Source of the DNA: a virus
Strand: one strand, 5' to 3'
DNA length: 31,582 nucleotides
IMG/VR virus record: IMGVR_UViG_3300018428_001881
Location: 1-31,582 of that record
Made by a program: the position numbers and the translations under genes. Below, piece by piece: positions 5,886-13,533 of this stretch (positions are counted from its first letter, which is position 1; the number at the start of each line of letters is the position of its first letter). Under the pieces are notes generated by a model. The model did not search any database. It had not been told where the DNA came from and worked only from the letters and a program-made list of their open reading frames with translations.

Positions 5886-8672
5886 ATGGCAGAATTAGTA
5901 TCACCTGGTGTTAGTATTAGTGTATCAGACGAATCGTTTTACGCCTCGGCTGGTTCAGGTACAGTACCACTTATAATCATCGCAACTGCTCAAGATAAGA
6001 GTAGCCCAGATGGTTCAGGTACAGCATCTTTCACTAAGAAAGCAGAAGCAGGGAAATTAAAATTAATTACCAGCCAAAGAGAATTATTACAAAACTTTGG
6101 TAATCCATTGTTCTATAGCAGTGGTGGTACAGCATTAAATGGTTATGATCTCAACGAATACGGCTTACTAGCGGCCCACAGTTTCTTAGGTCTAGCCAAT
6201 AGAGCATACGTTGTAAGAGCAGATATTGATCTTGGTGAATTAGAAGCATCAAGCAAGGCTCCTACAGGTGCAATAGCAGATGGCTCTTATTGGTTTGACA
6301 CTGCAAGTTCTTCATTCGGACTTAGAGAGTGGGACGGAAGTGCATGGGTTAAAAAGTCCGTAAAAGTTGCAGATGACATAGACATTAATAGTAGCACAGG
6401 TGCACCAAAAAGAGGTTTCGGCCTTAACGGTGACTATGCAGTTGTGGCAAACACAGCGGCTGGTGGCACAAGCTCAACATTTAAGTACTTCGAAAAGTAC
6501 AGTGATGATTGGTATGAAATAGGTAGTACAAGTTGGGTATCTGCTACAAGCAGTGACTTCCAATTTGCTAACCACTTAGCAGTACCTACATTACAAAGCG
6601 ATGGCGTTAGTTCTTTAACTAGCGGTGACGTTTTCATTCAAACAAGCACACCTAATCAGGGTGCAAATTTTGTAGTTAAAGTTTACAGCGGAACAGCAAA
6701 ATCTTTCAGTGCAGTTGGTAGCCCTGTGTATGCATCAACAGATGCGGCTTACACAGACATCGGCCTTGCTAACGTAAGTGTTGGAGATTTAGTTGCTATT
6801 CACGATGCAGATTCGGCTGATTTTGACCTTAAGAGACACAACGGTAATAGTACTGTTGTTGCTACAGGTTCAGATATTTCAGCAGGTGTAGATGTTTCAG
6901 GTAACTCAAGCATTCAAATCGTGTACAATGGCACAACTGTTAACGTAACATTAAGCAATACAATTAGTGGTAACGCAACAAATTCAACTGCCGAAGATGC
7001 AGTATTTGACATTAACAGCGGTCTTTCAGGCGCTGGTGTTACAGAAGTTGTTGCAAGTGAAGGCTCAGATAACAACCTCGTCCTAACTTCAAGTTCAGGT
7101 AGAGATATTGTTGTTAATAGTTTACACAGTGACTTTGGTCCAAGTTCAATTGGTCTAGGTTCTGGAGCCGTTACTGCAAACATTACTTTCACTAACTTTG
7201 TAGATTTAAGTTACGAAGCAAGTAAAACTTCAATAACAGGTACATTAGCAGAAGGTACTTTCTGGTACGATGCTAATATTGTTAAAACAAACATTGATAT
7301 ACTTGAAAATGATTCAGCAAATGGCTGGGTTTCATTCTCAGGTGATTTACAAGTTGCTTCAAGCGAGCCTACTACACAAAGCGGTGGTGGTTCATTAAGC
7401 AGTGGCGACCTATGGTTGGACAGCGACGACACAGAAAACTTCCCAGTAATCTACAAGTATTCAGGTAGTGCATGGGCTAAAGTTGACGGTACAGACCAAG
7501 TAACAAGCGATGGTATTATATACGCAGACTTTAGACAATCAAGTTCTTCTAGTTTAGACGCAGACGCACCAGCAAACACATCTTACCCACAAGGAATCTT
7601 AGGATTTAACAAACGTGCTTCAGGTGGTAATGTTAAAGAATATAAACTTAACTATACACCTGCAGGAACAAACGTTGGTAATGTTTGGGTAGATGCAAGT
7701 GGCAACAAACCAGATGGTAGCATGTACGGTTTAAGAAAAGCAGTACATAACTTGGTTAAAACTAAAATGCAAGGTGCAATCGTATCTAATGATGATATCA
7801 GAAGTGAAATTAATTCATTTAACTTAATTTCTGCTCCTGGTTATCCAGAACTATTAGATGAAATGATTGCTCTAAGTGGTGACAGAAGAAATACAGCATT
7901 TGTTGTTTCTGATACTCCATTTAGACTTAAAGCAGATGCTACAAGCACAAAAAACTGGGCAACTAACGCCAACAATGCTAGTGAAAACGGCGAAGATGGT
8001 TTACTTTCTAGTTCTCCATATGCGGCAGTTTACTATCCACCTGCTTTATCAACAAACTTAGATGGTACTAACGTTGTTGTACCACCAAGTCATGTTGCAT
8101 TGAGAACACTTGCTTATAACGACCAAGTGGCTTTCCCATGGTTTGCCCCAGCAGGCTTCCAAAGAGGTCTTGTACAAAACGCAACAAGTGTAGGTTATGT
8201 TGATCCTACTTCAGGTGAATATGTTCCAGTAACATTGAATGAAGGTCAAAGAGATACATTATACCTTAACAAAGTTAACCCTATCGCACAATTCCCAGGT
8301 AGAGGTCTAGTTGTTTTCGGTCAGAAGACACTTAACCCAACTGCAAGTGCATTAGATAGAATTAACGTTGCAAGACTAGTTGTTTATATCAGAGAAAGAC
8401 TTGACGATATCGTTAAGCCATTCTTATTCGAGCCAAACGATGATGTCACAAGACAAAATGCAAAAGGTGTCGTAGATAGTTTCTTATCTAACCTTGTAAT
8501 TCAAAGAGGTTTGTTTGACTTCGTAACAGTATGTGATGGATCAAACAACACTCCAGCAAGAATTGATAGAAACGAACTTTACATTGATATTGCTATACAA
8601 CCAGTTAAAGCAATTGAGTTCATCTACATTCCAATCAGAATTCAAAACACATTAGGTTCCACAGGCTCTTAA
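5886..8672 (+). CDS. 18: Contractile tail sheath protein gp18
   Basis: The N-terminus (MAELVSPGVSISVSDESF) and the C-terminal domain (VNPIAQFPGRGLVVFGQKTL, then INVARLVVYIRERLDDIVKP, ending IEFIYIPIRIQNTLGS) are the conserved halves of T4-like sheath proteins. The subunits assemble around the gp19 tube and contract at infection. At 928 aa it is far longer than T4 gp18 (659 aa). The extra mass is a Ser/Thr/Gly-rich central insertion (about residues 125-540) with repeated beta-motifs of the form sGdxWxDs...Y.gsxWxxv, seen near 126-156, 243-275, 449-483 and 500-532. These probably form surface-exposed domains. It has its own late promoter, leader hairpin and downstream terminator, as expected for a very abundant protein. 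Confidence 0.95.
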   Translation: MAELVSPGVSISVSDESFYASAGSGTVPLIIIATAQDKSSPDGSGTASFTKKAEAGKLKLITSQRELLQNFGNPLFYSSGGTALNGYDLNEYGLLAAHSFLGLANRAYVVRADIDLGELEASSKAPTGAIADGSYWFDTASSSFGLREWDGSAWVKKSVKVADDIDINSSTGAPKRGFGLNGDYAVVANTAAGGTSSTFKYFEKYSDDWYEIGSTSWVSATSSDFQFANHLAVPTLQSDGVSSLTSGDVFIQTSTPNQGANFVVKVYSGTAKSFSAVGSPVYASTDAAYTDIGLANVSVGDLVAIHDADSADFDLKRHNGNSTVVATGSDISAGVDVSGNSSIQIVYNGTTVNVTLSNTISGNATNSTAEDAVFDINSGLSGAGVTEVVASEGSDNNLVLTSSSGRDIVVNSLHSDFGPSSIGLGSGAVTANITFTNFVDLSYEASKTSITGTLAEGTFWYDANIVKTNIDILENDSANGWVSFSGDLQVASSEPTTQSGGGSLSSGDLWLDSDDTENFPVIYKYSGSAWAKVDGTDQVTSDGIIYADFRQSSSSSLDADAPANTSYPQGILGFNKRASGGNVKEYKLNYTPAGTNVGNVWVDASGNKPDGSMYGLRKAVHNLVKTKMQGAIVSNDDIRSEINSFNLISAPGYPELLDEMIALSGDRRNTAFVVSDTPFRLKADATSTKNWATNANNASENGEDGLLSSSPYAAVYYPPALSTNLDGTNVVVPPSHVALRTLAYNDQVAFPWFAPAGFQRGLVQNATSVGYVDPTSGEYVPVTLNEGQRDTLYLNKVNPIAQFPGRGLVVFGQKTLNPTASALDRINVARLVVYIRERLDDIVKPFLFEPNDDVTRQNAKGVVDSFLSNLVIQRGLFDFVTVCDGSNNTPARIDRNELYIDIAIQPVKAIEFIYIPIRIQNTLGSTGS

Positions 8673-8693
8673 TAGTTTAGAATAAATGATTTA

Positions 8694-8723
8694 GAAAGGG
8701 ATCTATATGGTCCCTTTCTTTTT
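8694..8723 (+). terminator. Rho-independent terminator after the sheath gene
   Basis: GAAAGGGATC (8694-8703) pairs with GGTCCCTTTC (8709-8718) around loop TATAT, with one G-U pair, and runs into five T (8719-8723). It isolates the gene 18 transcript from the next late promoter, 10 bp downstream. Confidence 0.85.
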
Positions 8724-8732
8724 GACTGTAAT

Positions 8733-8740
8733 TATAAATA
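8733..8740 (+). promoter_or_regulatory. Late promoter box of the Asp/Asn hydroxylase-like gene
   Basis: TATAAATA, the exact T4 late consensus, followed by 5 nt (CTTGC) and ATG at 8746. No Shine-Dalgarno intervenes, so the mRNA is predicted to be leaderless. Confidence 0.8.
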
Positions 8741-8745
8741 CTTGC

Positions 8746-9561
8746 ATGAAATGGACTAGAGAAGAAAAACTTTATAATGCTAACAAAAAGTTTTGGGTTA
8801 GAGGAGAAGTAAAAGAGTTCGATGATGTTTTAGATTTTGTTGAATCTAAAATACCTGGACTTACTTCAGATTTATTAGACCAATACAAAGGCGATAGACA
8901 TACTCAAATTAATCAAGTATTAAAAAGAAGTGATGTTAGACCTGTTATAGAAGATGACAGATATGCAGAAGAAGTACAACAACAAATTATTAAGAAAAAT
9001 CCTAAAGGACTAAGTGCATGGATGGCTATATTTTTGCGATATGGTTTCGATATTCCGGGCAATGAAAACGTTTACAATTATGGTGACAGGTTTGGATTTG
9101 GTGAAGGCGATGTTGCACCAAATATGGATATATTCCCCACAGCAAAAGAAATACTAACAGAGTTTGGCACTGACGTTTGCAGTATTGCAACATATTCTAT
9201 ACTAACAAGCGAATCTATAATTTATAGACATACTGGTATGGAAAATAGAAAAGGAACATTCATGCGAGTCCATATTCCTTTATATGTACCACCCGGCGAT
9301 TTATTTTTAGAAGCAGTAGGTAATGAAATCACTTGGGATGAATCTTTTGGCTTTAATAATCAATTTGTGCATAGTGCATACAACAATACACCGGAACATA
9401 GACTATGTTTTATATTTGACATCAAAAGAGAGTTCATTGGCATACCAAATGCTATGAATTATAGCAGTTCAGGCTTTAAAAAAATAGGCGGAGAACTGGG
9501 AGAACCTTTTGTTAGAACGTCAAAACCACGTCCTTATACCGGAAAGTATCAATCTATTTAA
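8746..9561 (+). CDS. Aspartyl/asparaginyl beta-hydroxylase-like oxygenase
   Basis: This 271-aa protein has the C-terminal signature of the Asp/Asn beta-hydroxylase family of 2OG-Fe(II) enzymes: YRHTGMENRKGTFMRVHIPL (about 161-180) with the first metal His and the R-H pair, an acidic/aromatic turn (WDESFGFNNQ), then FVHSAYNNTPEHRLCFIFDI (about 207-226) with the distal His and the Arg that binds 2-oxoglutarate. Known family members hydroxylate Asp or Asn side chains of proteins; the phage substrate is unknown, and the flanking sheath and tube genes make virion or host-surface proteins candidates. An in-frame ATG at 8707 is rejected because it lies in the terminator loop, upstream of the late box. 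It is the fourth oxygenase-like gene of the region but belongs to a different family from the three at 2449-5066. Confidence 0.8.
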   Translation: MKWTREEKLYNANKKFWVRGEVKEFDDVLDFVESKIPGLTSDLLDQYKGDRHTQINQVLKRSDVRPVIEDDRYAEEVQQQIIKKNPKGLSAWMAIFLRYGFDIPGNENVYNYGDRFGFGEGDVAPNMDIFPTAKEILTEFGTDVCSIATYSILTSESIIYRHTGMENRKGTFMRVHIPLYVPPGDLFLEAVGNEITWDESFGFNNQFVHSAYNNTPEHRLCFIFDIKREFIGIPNAMNYSSSGFKKIGGELGEPFVRTSKPRPYTGKYQSI

Positions 9562-9591
9562 AGTACCTTTTAATAAAAATACTCCAATTAT

Positions 9592-9599
9592 GATAAATA
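9592..9599 (+). promoter_or_regulatory. Late promoter box of the tail tube gene
   Basis: GATAAATA; predicted +1 is 9605, exactly where the leader hairpin of gene 19 begins. Shine-Dalgarno TAGGAG is at 9631-9636. Confidence 0.75.
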
Positions 9600-9604
9600 A
9601 ATGT

Positions 9605-9631
9605 AACTTGAACTATAATAGTTTATAAGTT
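9605..9631 (+). promoter_or_regulatory. 5'-terminal hairpin in the gene 19 leader
   Basis: Nested inverted repeats: AACTT (9605-9609) with AAGTT (9627-9631), and AACTA (9611-9615) with TAGTT (9619-9623) around loop TAA. It starts at the predicted transcript start and ends against the Shine-Dalgarno. It parallels the gene 18 leader hairpin. Confidence 0.5.
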
Positions 9632-9643
9632 AGGAGAAAAGAA

Positions 9644-10300
9644 ATGGCAAATTTTGGTAATTTAAACAAGTTCGGTGTACCAATCGATGATTCAGGTACA
9701 GCGGGAATTTTGATGCCTAAATTAAAATATCGTTTTAGAGTTAAAATGATGAACTTCGGTGGTCTTACTGAAACTAAAGAGTTTACACAAAACGTGATGA
9801 ACGTTAGTAGACCTAAGTTAAACCATGAAGAAATTGAAATTCATAGTTACAACTCTAAAGTGTATGTAGCCGGCAAGCATACATGGGACGCAGTTACTAT
9901 CGTATTGAGGGATGACATTCAGAACTCAGTTGCTAGAATCTGTAACAACCAAATGCACAGACAATTGAATCACTTTAACCAGCAGAGTCCATTGTCAGGC
10001 GGAGACTACAAGTTTAATATGAGGATCGAAATACTAGATGGTCAAACTACAAGTCCAATGGAAACATGGGCAGTAGAAGGTTGCTTCTTACAGAATATTG
10101 ATTTCAGTGAGAGTGACTATGCTACTAGTGAACCTGTTCAAGTTACACTAACTATTAGACCGGATAACTGTTTACAATCAGGCGGTGACGGTGACGGTGC
10201 AGGTAGTACTGTTGCAGGTGGTTCTGGAACTATCGATACTTTCGAAGATTCTAACCCATTTGGAGCAACCGCTAACCCAGCCACTGGTAACGCAATTTAA
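9644..10300 (+). CDS. 19: Tail tube protein gp19
   Basis: A 218-aa protein with the T4-like tube pattern: N-terminal PKLKYRFRVKMMNFGG, the conserved VSRPKLNHEEIEIHSYNSKV (about 56-75), then AGKHTWDAVTIVLRDDI (about 78-94) and WAVEGCFLQNIDFSESDY (about 146-163). T4 gp19 is 163 aa; the extra length is mainly a Gly/Ser/Asp-rich C-terminal tail (about 182-218). The protein stacks as hexameric rings inside the sheath and carries DNA during ejection. Late promoter, leader hairpin and a strong Shine-Dalgarno all fit high late expression. Confidence 0.93.
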   Translation: MANFGNLNKFGVPIDDSGTAGILMPKLKYRFRVKMMNFGGLTETKEFTQNVMNVSRPKLNHEEIEIHSYNSKVYVAGKHTWDAVTIVLRDDIQNSVARICNNQMHRQLNHFNQQSPLSGGDYKFNMRIEILDGQTTSPMETWAVEGCFLQNIDFSESDYATSEPVQVTLTIRPDNCLQSGGDGDGAGSTVAGGSGTIDTFEDSNPFGATANPATGNAI

Positions 10301-10348
10301 TTCGGATTAGTAGGTAGTAGTAATATTGAAATAATGTAGAGGTACGAC

Positions 10349-11422
10349 ATGGCATTTAGTGTAGCAGATTATCTTAAACAGAGATTGTTAGGTACTCTTG
10401 TTTACAACAATACTGGACCTTGGGTTAATAACCCAAACCATGCTAATCCGCAAGGACCAGGTCAAAACCCGGTACGTCAAAAATTTAATGGATACGTCAA
10501 TTTTCACTTTAACGGTGAGGTTGGCGAATCCATTACTACTTTAAACAACAGTGATAATCAAGTAACACTTAGCAGTCTTATCAAAACCAGCACTATACCT
10601 AGTGTTGAATTCGACACGGATGTAAAAAATCAGTACAACAAAAAACGTATCACTATGACAAAAGCAGATTTTAAACCTGTGCAAATGTCAGCATACGATA
10701 CTGTAGATAGTTCTTGGGTAATGTTATTGATGAGAATGTATGCTCATTTATTTTCTAATCCTTTGTCTCAGTTTGAAAGCCAAGGATCCGCAGGCATTCC
10801 TGAAAGTCACAGTAGTGTGAAACCTAAAAAAATTCCGTACGATGTTGTACCCGACATTGTACAGCAAGGTGGCGGTGAGAGCAATGTATTTGGATTCAAT
10901 AATTATTATACTGATAATAATATGGGTTTGAATCTACAGCCAGGTAATGCAAAATATTTTATAAGTCATATAGACATTGTGAAATTTCATGCACAAAAAT
11001 GTATTGTATACACAATGTTTAATCCTATTGTTAAAAGTTTTGAAATTGACGGCATAGATCATCAAAGTTCAGAAGCACAATTTATCAATATGGATATCGA
11101 ATATGAAAATTTCAGTATTAATCCTGTAGTAAATGGTTTTATTCCTGAAGATGATATGAAAAGATTTTTCAAAGGCAAGTCTGTGTTTGATCAAACAGGA
11201 GACCATAATGAAAAATATAAAAGAGCAAGATCAAACGGCATTAGTTTAGAAGATGATTATGCTGGTGCGGCTAAGGTACAAGATAAGGACGATCCAAGAA
11301 ATAATTTAACTTTTAAAACGCAAAATTTTGAACCTTCATTAGGTGAAGAAGGAGCAGACATTAGTAGACAGATATCAGATCAAGATAATAACTTTTGGAA
11401 AACAGCAGGTGGTTCATCTTAA
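10349..11422 (+). CDS. Virion protein with tail-tube-like fold features, 357 aa
   Basis: The gene follows gp19 by 48 bp, with Shine-Dalgarno AGAGG (10338-10342). The segments IPSVEFDTDVKNQYNKKRIT (about 82-101), DSSWVMLLMRMYAHLF (about 119-134) and YTMFNPIVKSFEID (about 224-237), followed by FINMDIEYENFSINP, resemble the strand order of gp19/gp54-type tube-fold proteins, in which a field of beta-strands ends in a conserved symmetric-contact strand. It is likely a tube-initiator, tube-terminator or other tail-axis protein, but exact orthology is uncertain. The last 90 residues are charged and low in predicted order. Its stop overlaps the next start (TAATG). Confidence 0.6.
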   Translation: MAFSVADYLKQRLLGTLVYNNTGPWVNNPNHANPQGPGQNPVRQKFNGYVNFHFNGEVGESITTLNNSDNQVTLSSLIKTSTIPSVEFDTDVKNQYNKKRITMTKADFKPVQMSAYDTVDSSWVMLLMRMYAHLFSNPLSQFESQGSAGIPESHSSVKPKKIPYDVVPDIVQQGGGESNVFGFNNYYTDNNMGLNLQPGNAKYFISHIDIVKFHAQKCIVYTMFNPIVKSFEIDGIDHQSSEAQFINMDIEYENFSINPVVNGFIPEDDMKRFFKGKSVFDQTGDHNEKYKRARSNGISLEDDYAGAAKVQDKDDPRNNLTFKTQNFEPSLGEEGADISRQISDQDNNFWKTAGGSS

Positions 11423-11856
11423 TGAAAAGTTTATATGAAACATTTGGCAATGAGCCTGATTTTGAAGTAAGAAGAGGAAAACTTGTTCAGTTTTTAAAAA
11501 ATAACACAATCTATTTTCCTTTGCCTGAAGCAAGTGTAGAAATATTAACAAATATGGTTTCTAGACTTACTAATAGAGGCATGGATGCTACCAAAATCGA
11601 TATGGTAAAAAATAGATTAGAAGATATAGGTTTTAATGGACCTACAGCAAACACATTGGCATTAGCATTGATAAAAATTGCAGATGACCAAGGTGTACAC
11701 CCAATATCATACTTTGAACTTAATCAGGAAAGTATTAAGTTAGCAGAGAATACATATAAAGCACTAAATACGATTAGACCCAAAGGTAATTTAGTAGGTT
11801 TAACTGTTTCTAAAAAGAACAAAGACAGTAAAATCTCTAATGTAATTAGACCTTAG
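11422..11856 (+). CDS. Small unknown protein of the tail module, 144 aa
   Basis: The start ATG at 11422 overlaps the previous stop (TAATG), indicating translational coupling; an in-frame ATG at 11395 would overlap the upstream gene further and is rejected. The protein is mostly helical (SVEILTNMVSRLTNRGMDAT, TANTLALALIKIADDQ) with a Lys-rich C-terminus. I recognise no family. Its position between a tube-like protein and gp4 suggests a tail or neck assembly role, by context only. Confidence 0.75.
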   Translation: MKSLYETFGNEPDFEVRRGKLVQFLKNNTIYFPLPEASVEILTNMVSRLTNRGMDATKIDMVKNRLEDIGFNGPTANTLALALIKIADDQGVHPISYFELNQESIKLAENTYKALNTIRPKGNLVGLTVSKKNKDSKISNVIRP

Positions 11857-11866
11857 GAGAAGTTGT

Positions 11867-12331
11867 ATGCCTAACAGTAAATATTCACAAGGAAATTATG
11901 TAATTCAAAATCCTAGCAAGTATGTAGGAGGCAAAGTGCCCTTTGCAAGAAGCAGTTGGGAAACAGCATTCATGAGATTTTGTGATAGTCATCCTAATAT
12001 ACTAAAGTGGGCAAGTGAAAACGTAAAGATACCTTATAGACATCCATTTACAGGAAAAATTACAAATTATGTACCTGACTTTATGGTACAATATCAAGAC
12101 AAAAACGGTAAAGTCAGAATAGAACTTATAGAAATTAAACCTAAAAGCCAATCTATTATTGAAAATGCTAGGGGCAAAGGAGACAAACTTGCTACACAGA
12201 TAAATGCCGCAAAATGGGATGCCGCTAGTGCATGGTGTAAAGCAAAAGGTATACATTTTAAAGTAATCACTGAAGACCAAATTTTTAGAAAACCTTCAAG
12301 AACAAACAAACCACGTCGCAAGATGCGATAA
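11867..12331 (+). CDS. 4: Head completion protein gp4
   Basis: 154 aa (T4 gp4 is 150). The opening SKYSQGNYVIQNPSKYVGG and RSSWETAFMRFCDSHPNILK closely follow T4 gp4 (KYKQGNYRVKNPHKYIGD, RSSWELKFMNWCDNHPNV). Gp4 is needed to finish the DNA-filled head before tail joining. The sequence also has a PD-(D/E)xK nuclease-like layout: E in SSWE (about 32), D in VPDFMV (about 67) and ExK in IELIEIKPKS (about 86-90), consistent with a TnsA-like endonuclease fold. The C-terminus is basic (KPSRTNKPRRKMR). A Shine-Dalgarno TTAGGAGAAG lies just upstream, and the late box of gene 16 overlaps its stop. Confidence 0.93.
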   Translation: MPNSKYSQGNYVIQNPSKYVGGKVPFARSSWETAFMRFCDSHPNILKWASENVKIPYRHPFTGKITNYVPDFMVQYQDKNGKVRIELIEIKPKSQSIIENARGKGDKLATQINAAKWDAASAWCKAKGIHFKVITEDQIFRKPSRTNKPRRKMR

Positions 12332-12334
12332 ATA
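12327..12334 (+). promoter_or_regulatory. Late promoter box of the small terminase gene
   Basis: GATAAATA overlaps the gp4 stop codon; 5 nt (TTTGC) then ATG at 12340, with no Shine-Dalgarno. Predicted leaderless. The box plus spacer (ATAAATATTTGC) is identical to 12 bases at the promoter in the 3401-3440 hairpin. Confidence 0.75.
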
Positions 12335-12339
12335 TTTGC

Positions 12340-12858
12340 ATGACCAAAAAACTCGAAGAAGAATTTAATTTACCACCTATTGACGAAGTGCTATCTGCAG
12401 AAGAAAAGCAAGAAGTTTTAGATGAACTTAATCCAGAAAAGTTGCCTGATATAGAAGATATTCAATCCTTTGAAGTTGCAGACATTGAAAGGGCACTTAC
12501 TACAGCAGAAAAAATTGACCATGCGTTAAAAAGTGTGAAAGGTGTCGATGAACACGATGTTGATATGGACGATATTGCACAACAGGCTGTTGACAGTTAC
12601 CAACAATTAATGAACTTAGGCATGAATGTAAGTGATAGAGATGCAGGCAGTATATTTGATAGTGCCGCAAAAATGTTAAAAACGGCTTTAGAAGCCAAAG
12701 ATAGTAAAATTAATTCCAAATTAAAACAGATAGATTTAATGGTTAAAAAAGCAAGACTTGATAACAATGCCGGTGAGTATTCTAACAAAGATGACGGCAC
12801 TAAAATGATTGATAGAAACGAATTATTAAAAGTTATTAATGCAAGTAAAAAAGATTAA
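12340..12858 (+). CDS. 16: Small terminase subunit gp16 (probable)
   Basis: 172 aa, close to the 164 aa of T4 gp16. The N-terminal third is acidic and probably flexible; residues about 50-150 form a helical, coiled-coil-prone core (IERALTTAEKIDHALKSVKG, MLKTALEAKDSKINSKLKQI), as in the central oligomerisation domain of gp16; the C-terminus is short and charged. Gp16 assembles into rings that recognise DNA and stimulate the gp17 motor. Call rests on size, coiled-coil architecture and position between gp4 and gp17 rather than a unique motif. The stop overlaps that of the convergent minus-strand gene by 4 bp. Confidence 0.7.
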   Translation: MTKKLEEEFNLPPIDEVLSAEEKQEVLDELNPEKLPDIEDIQSFEVADIERALTTAEKIDHALKSVKGVDEHDVDMDDIAQQAVDSYQQLMNLGMNVSDRDAGSIFDSAAKMLKTALEAKDSKINSKLKQIDLMVKKARLDNNAGEYSNKDDGTKMIDRNELLKVINASKKD

Positions 12859-13487
12859 CGCCAAGGTAGTAATTTAAATCTTTCTTTTGGCAAGCCTAAA
12901 AAATTAGTAGTCCATGCACTCTGCCCAACAAAGTCTAATTCTTCCCATTCATGTTTTCTACTTAATTTAATTTTACCAATGTGATCCCAATCGTGTTCTT
13001 GTAATACTTCTTCGATATGATATTTCATTTCTTGTACAGTCCAAATATTATGGTCGTCCCATTCAAAGTGAAATAATTCAAATACATTTCCTTCTTTATC
13101 AGCATAATCTAAACTGATATCTATACCCCATTTACCTTTGTATTTTATCATTTTCCATAATAAAGGATTTCCTGGAGCCCAATGACTGAGTTGTTCTAGA
13201 GCGTATCCGTGATATCCTTTACGCTCGTATAAATCTGCATGGTTTACATGCACGTTATTAAACTCTGTTTGTTCCTCTAACCAATCTTGTTTAATACATG
13301 CTTTGTAACGCATATAATCGTATTCGCCTATATTAACTTTTGCATATTCTTGTTCTAACATGCATAAGTCATACCCACTTTGGTCAAAACGTTCAAGCAT
13401 TTTAGGGTGCGGACAAACCTGCGATTCTACTGCTACTCCCCAGGTTTTTTGCTCATTGAATTTATTTTGGCTAATCTTAAAGTGCAT
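12855..13487 (-). CDS. Only minus-strand gene: unknown 210-aa late protein
   Basis: A 210-aa protein rich in Trp, His, Tyr and acidic residues (for example LSHWAPGNPLLWKMIKYKGK, FELFHFEWDDHNIWTVQEM). No family recognised; no signal peptide or membrane segment. It is real by length and by its promoter: a late box CATAAATA on the minus strand (13503-13496) lies eight bases before its ATG, giving a predicted 3-nt leader and no Shine-Dalgarno. It sits between gp16 and gp17 region genes, convergent with gene 16 (shared TTAA for both stops) and divergent from the next gene. Transcription against the late + strand operon may also produce antisense RNA to gene 16. Confidence 0.8.
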   Translation of the reverse strand: MHFKISQNKFNEQKTWGVAVESQVCPHPKMLERFDQSGYDLCMLEQEYAKVNIGEYDYMRYKACIKQDWLEEQTEFNNVHVNHADLYERKGYHGYALEQLSHWAPGNPLLWKMIKYKGKWGIDISLDYADKEGNVFELFHFEWDDHNIWTVQEMKYHIEEVLQEHDWDHIGKIKLSRKHEWEELDFVGQSAWTTNFLGLPKERFKLLPWR

Positions 13488-13495
13488 ACTTTAAC

Positions 13496-13510
13496 TATTT
13501 ATGATAAATA
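13496..13510. promoter_or_regulatory. Palindromic divergent late promoter
   Basis: TATTTATGATAAATA is a perfect 15-bp palindrome around a central G. It reads CATAAATA on the minus strand and GATAAATA on the plus strand, one late box for each of the two divergent genes. The plus gene has a Shine-Dalgarno and ATG at 13534; the minus gene starts at 13487. Confidence 0.75.
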
Positions 13511-13533
13511 AGAGTGTAACAGGAGTTTATACT

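Noticed and set aside
8707-8745. Longer N-terminus for the hydroxylase-like protein starting at ATG 8707
   Set aside because: This ATG lies in the terminator stem-loop and before the late box TATAAATA at 8733-8740; the ATG at 8746 has the 5-nt box spacing seen at other late genes.
11395-11421. ATG start at 11395 for the 144-aa protein
   Set aside because: It would overlap the upstream gene by 28 bp; the ATG at 11422 gives the usual TAATG coupling.
13501-13533. ATG start at 13501 for the 231-aa protein
   Set aside because: It sits within the palindromic late promoter and has no ribosome site; the ATG at 13534 has AGGAG at the right distance.
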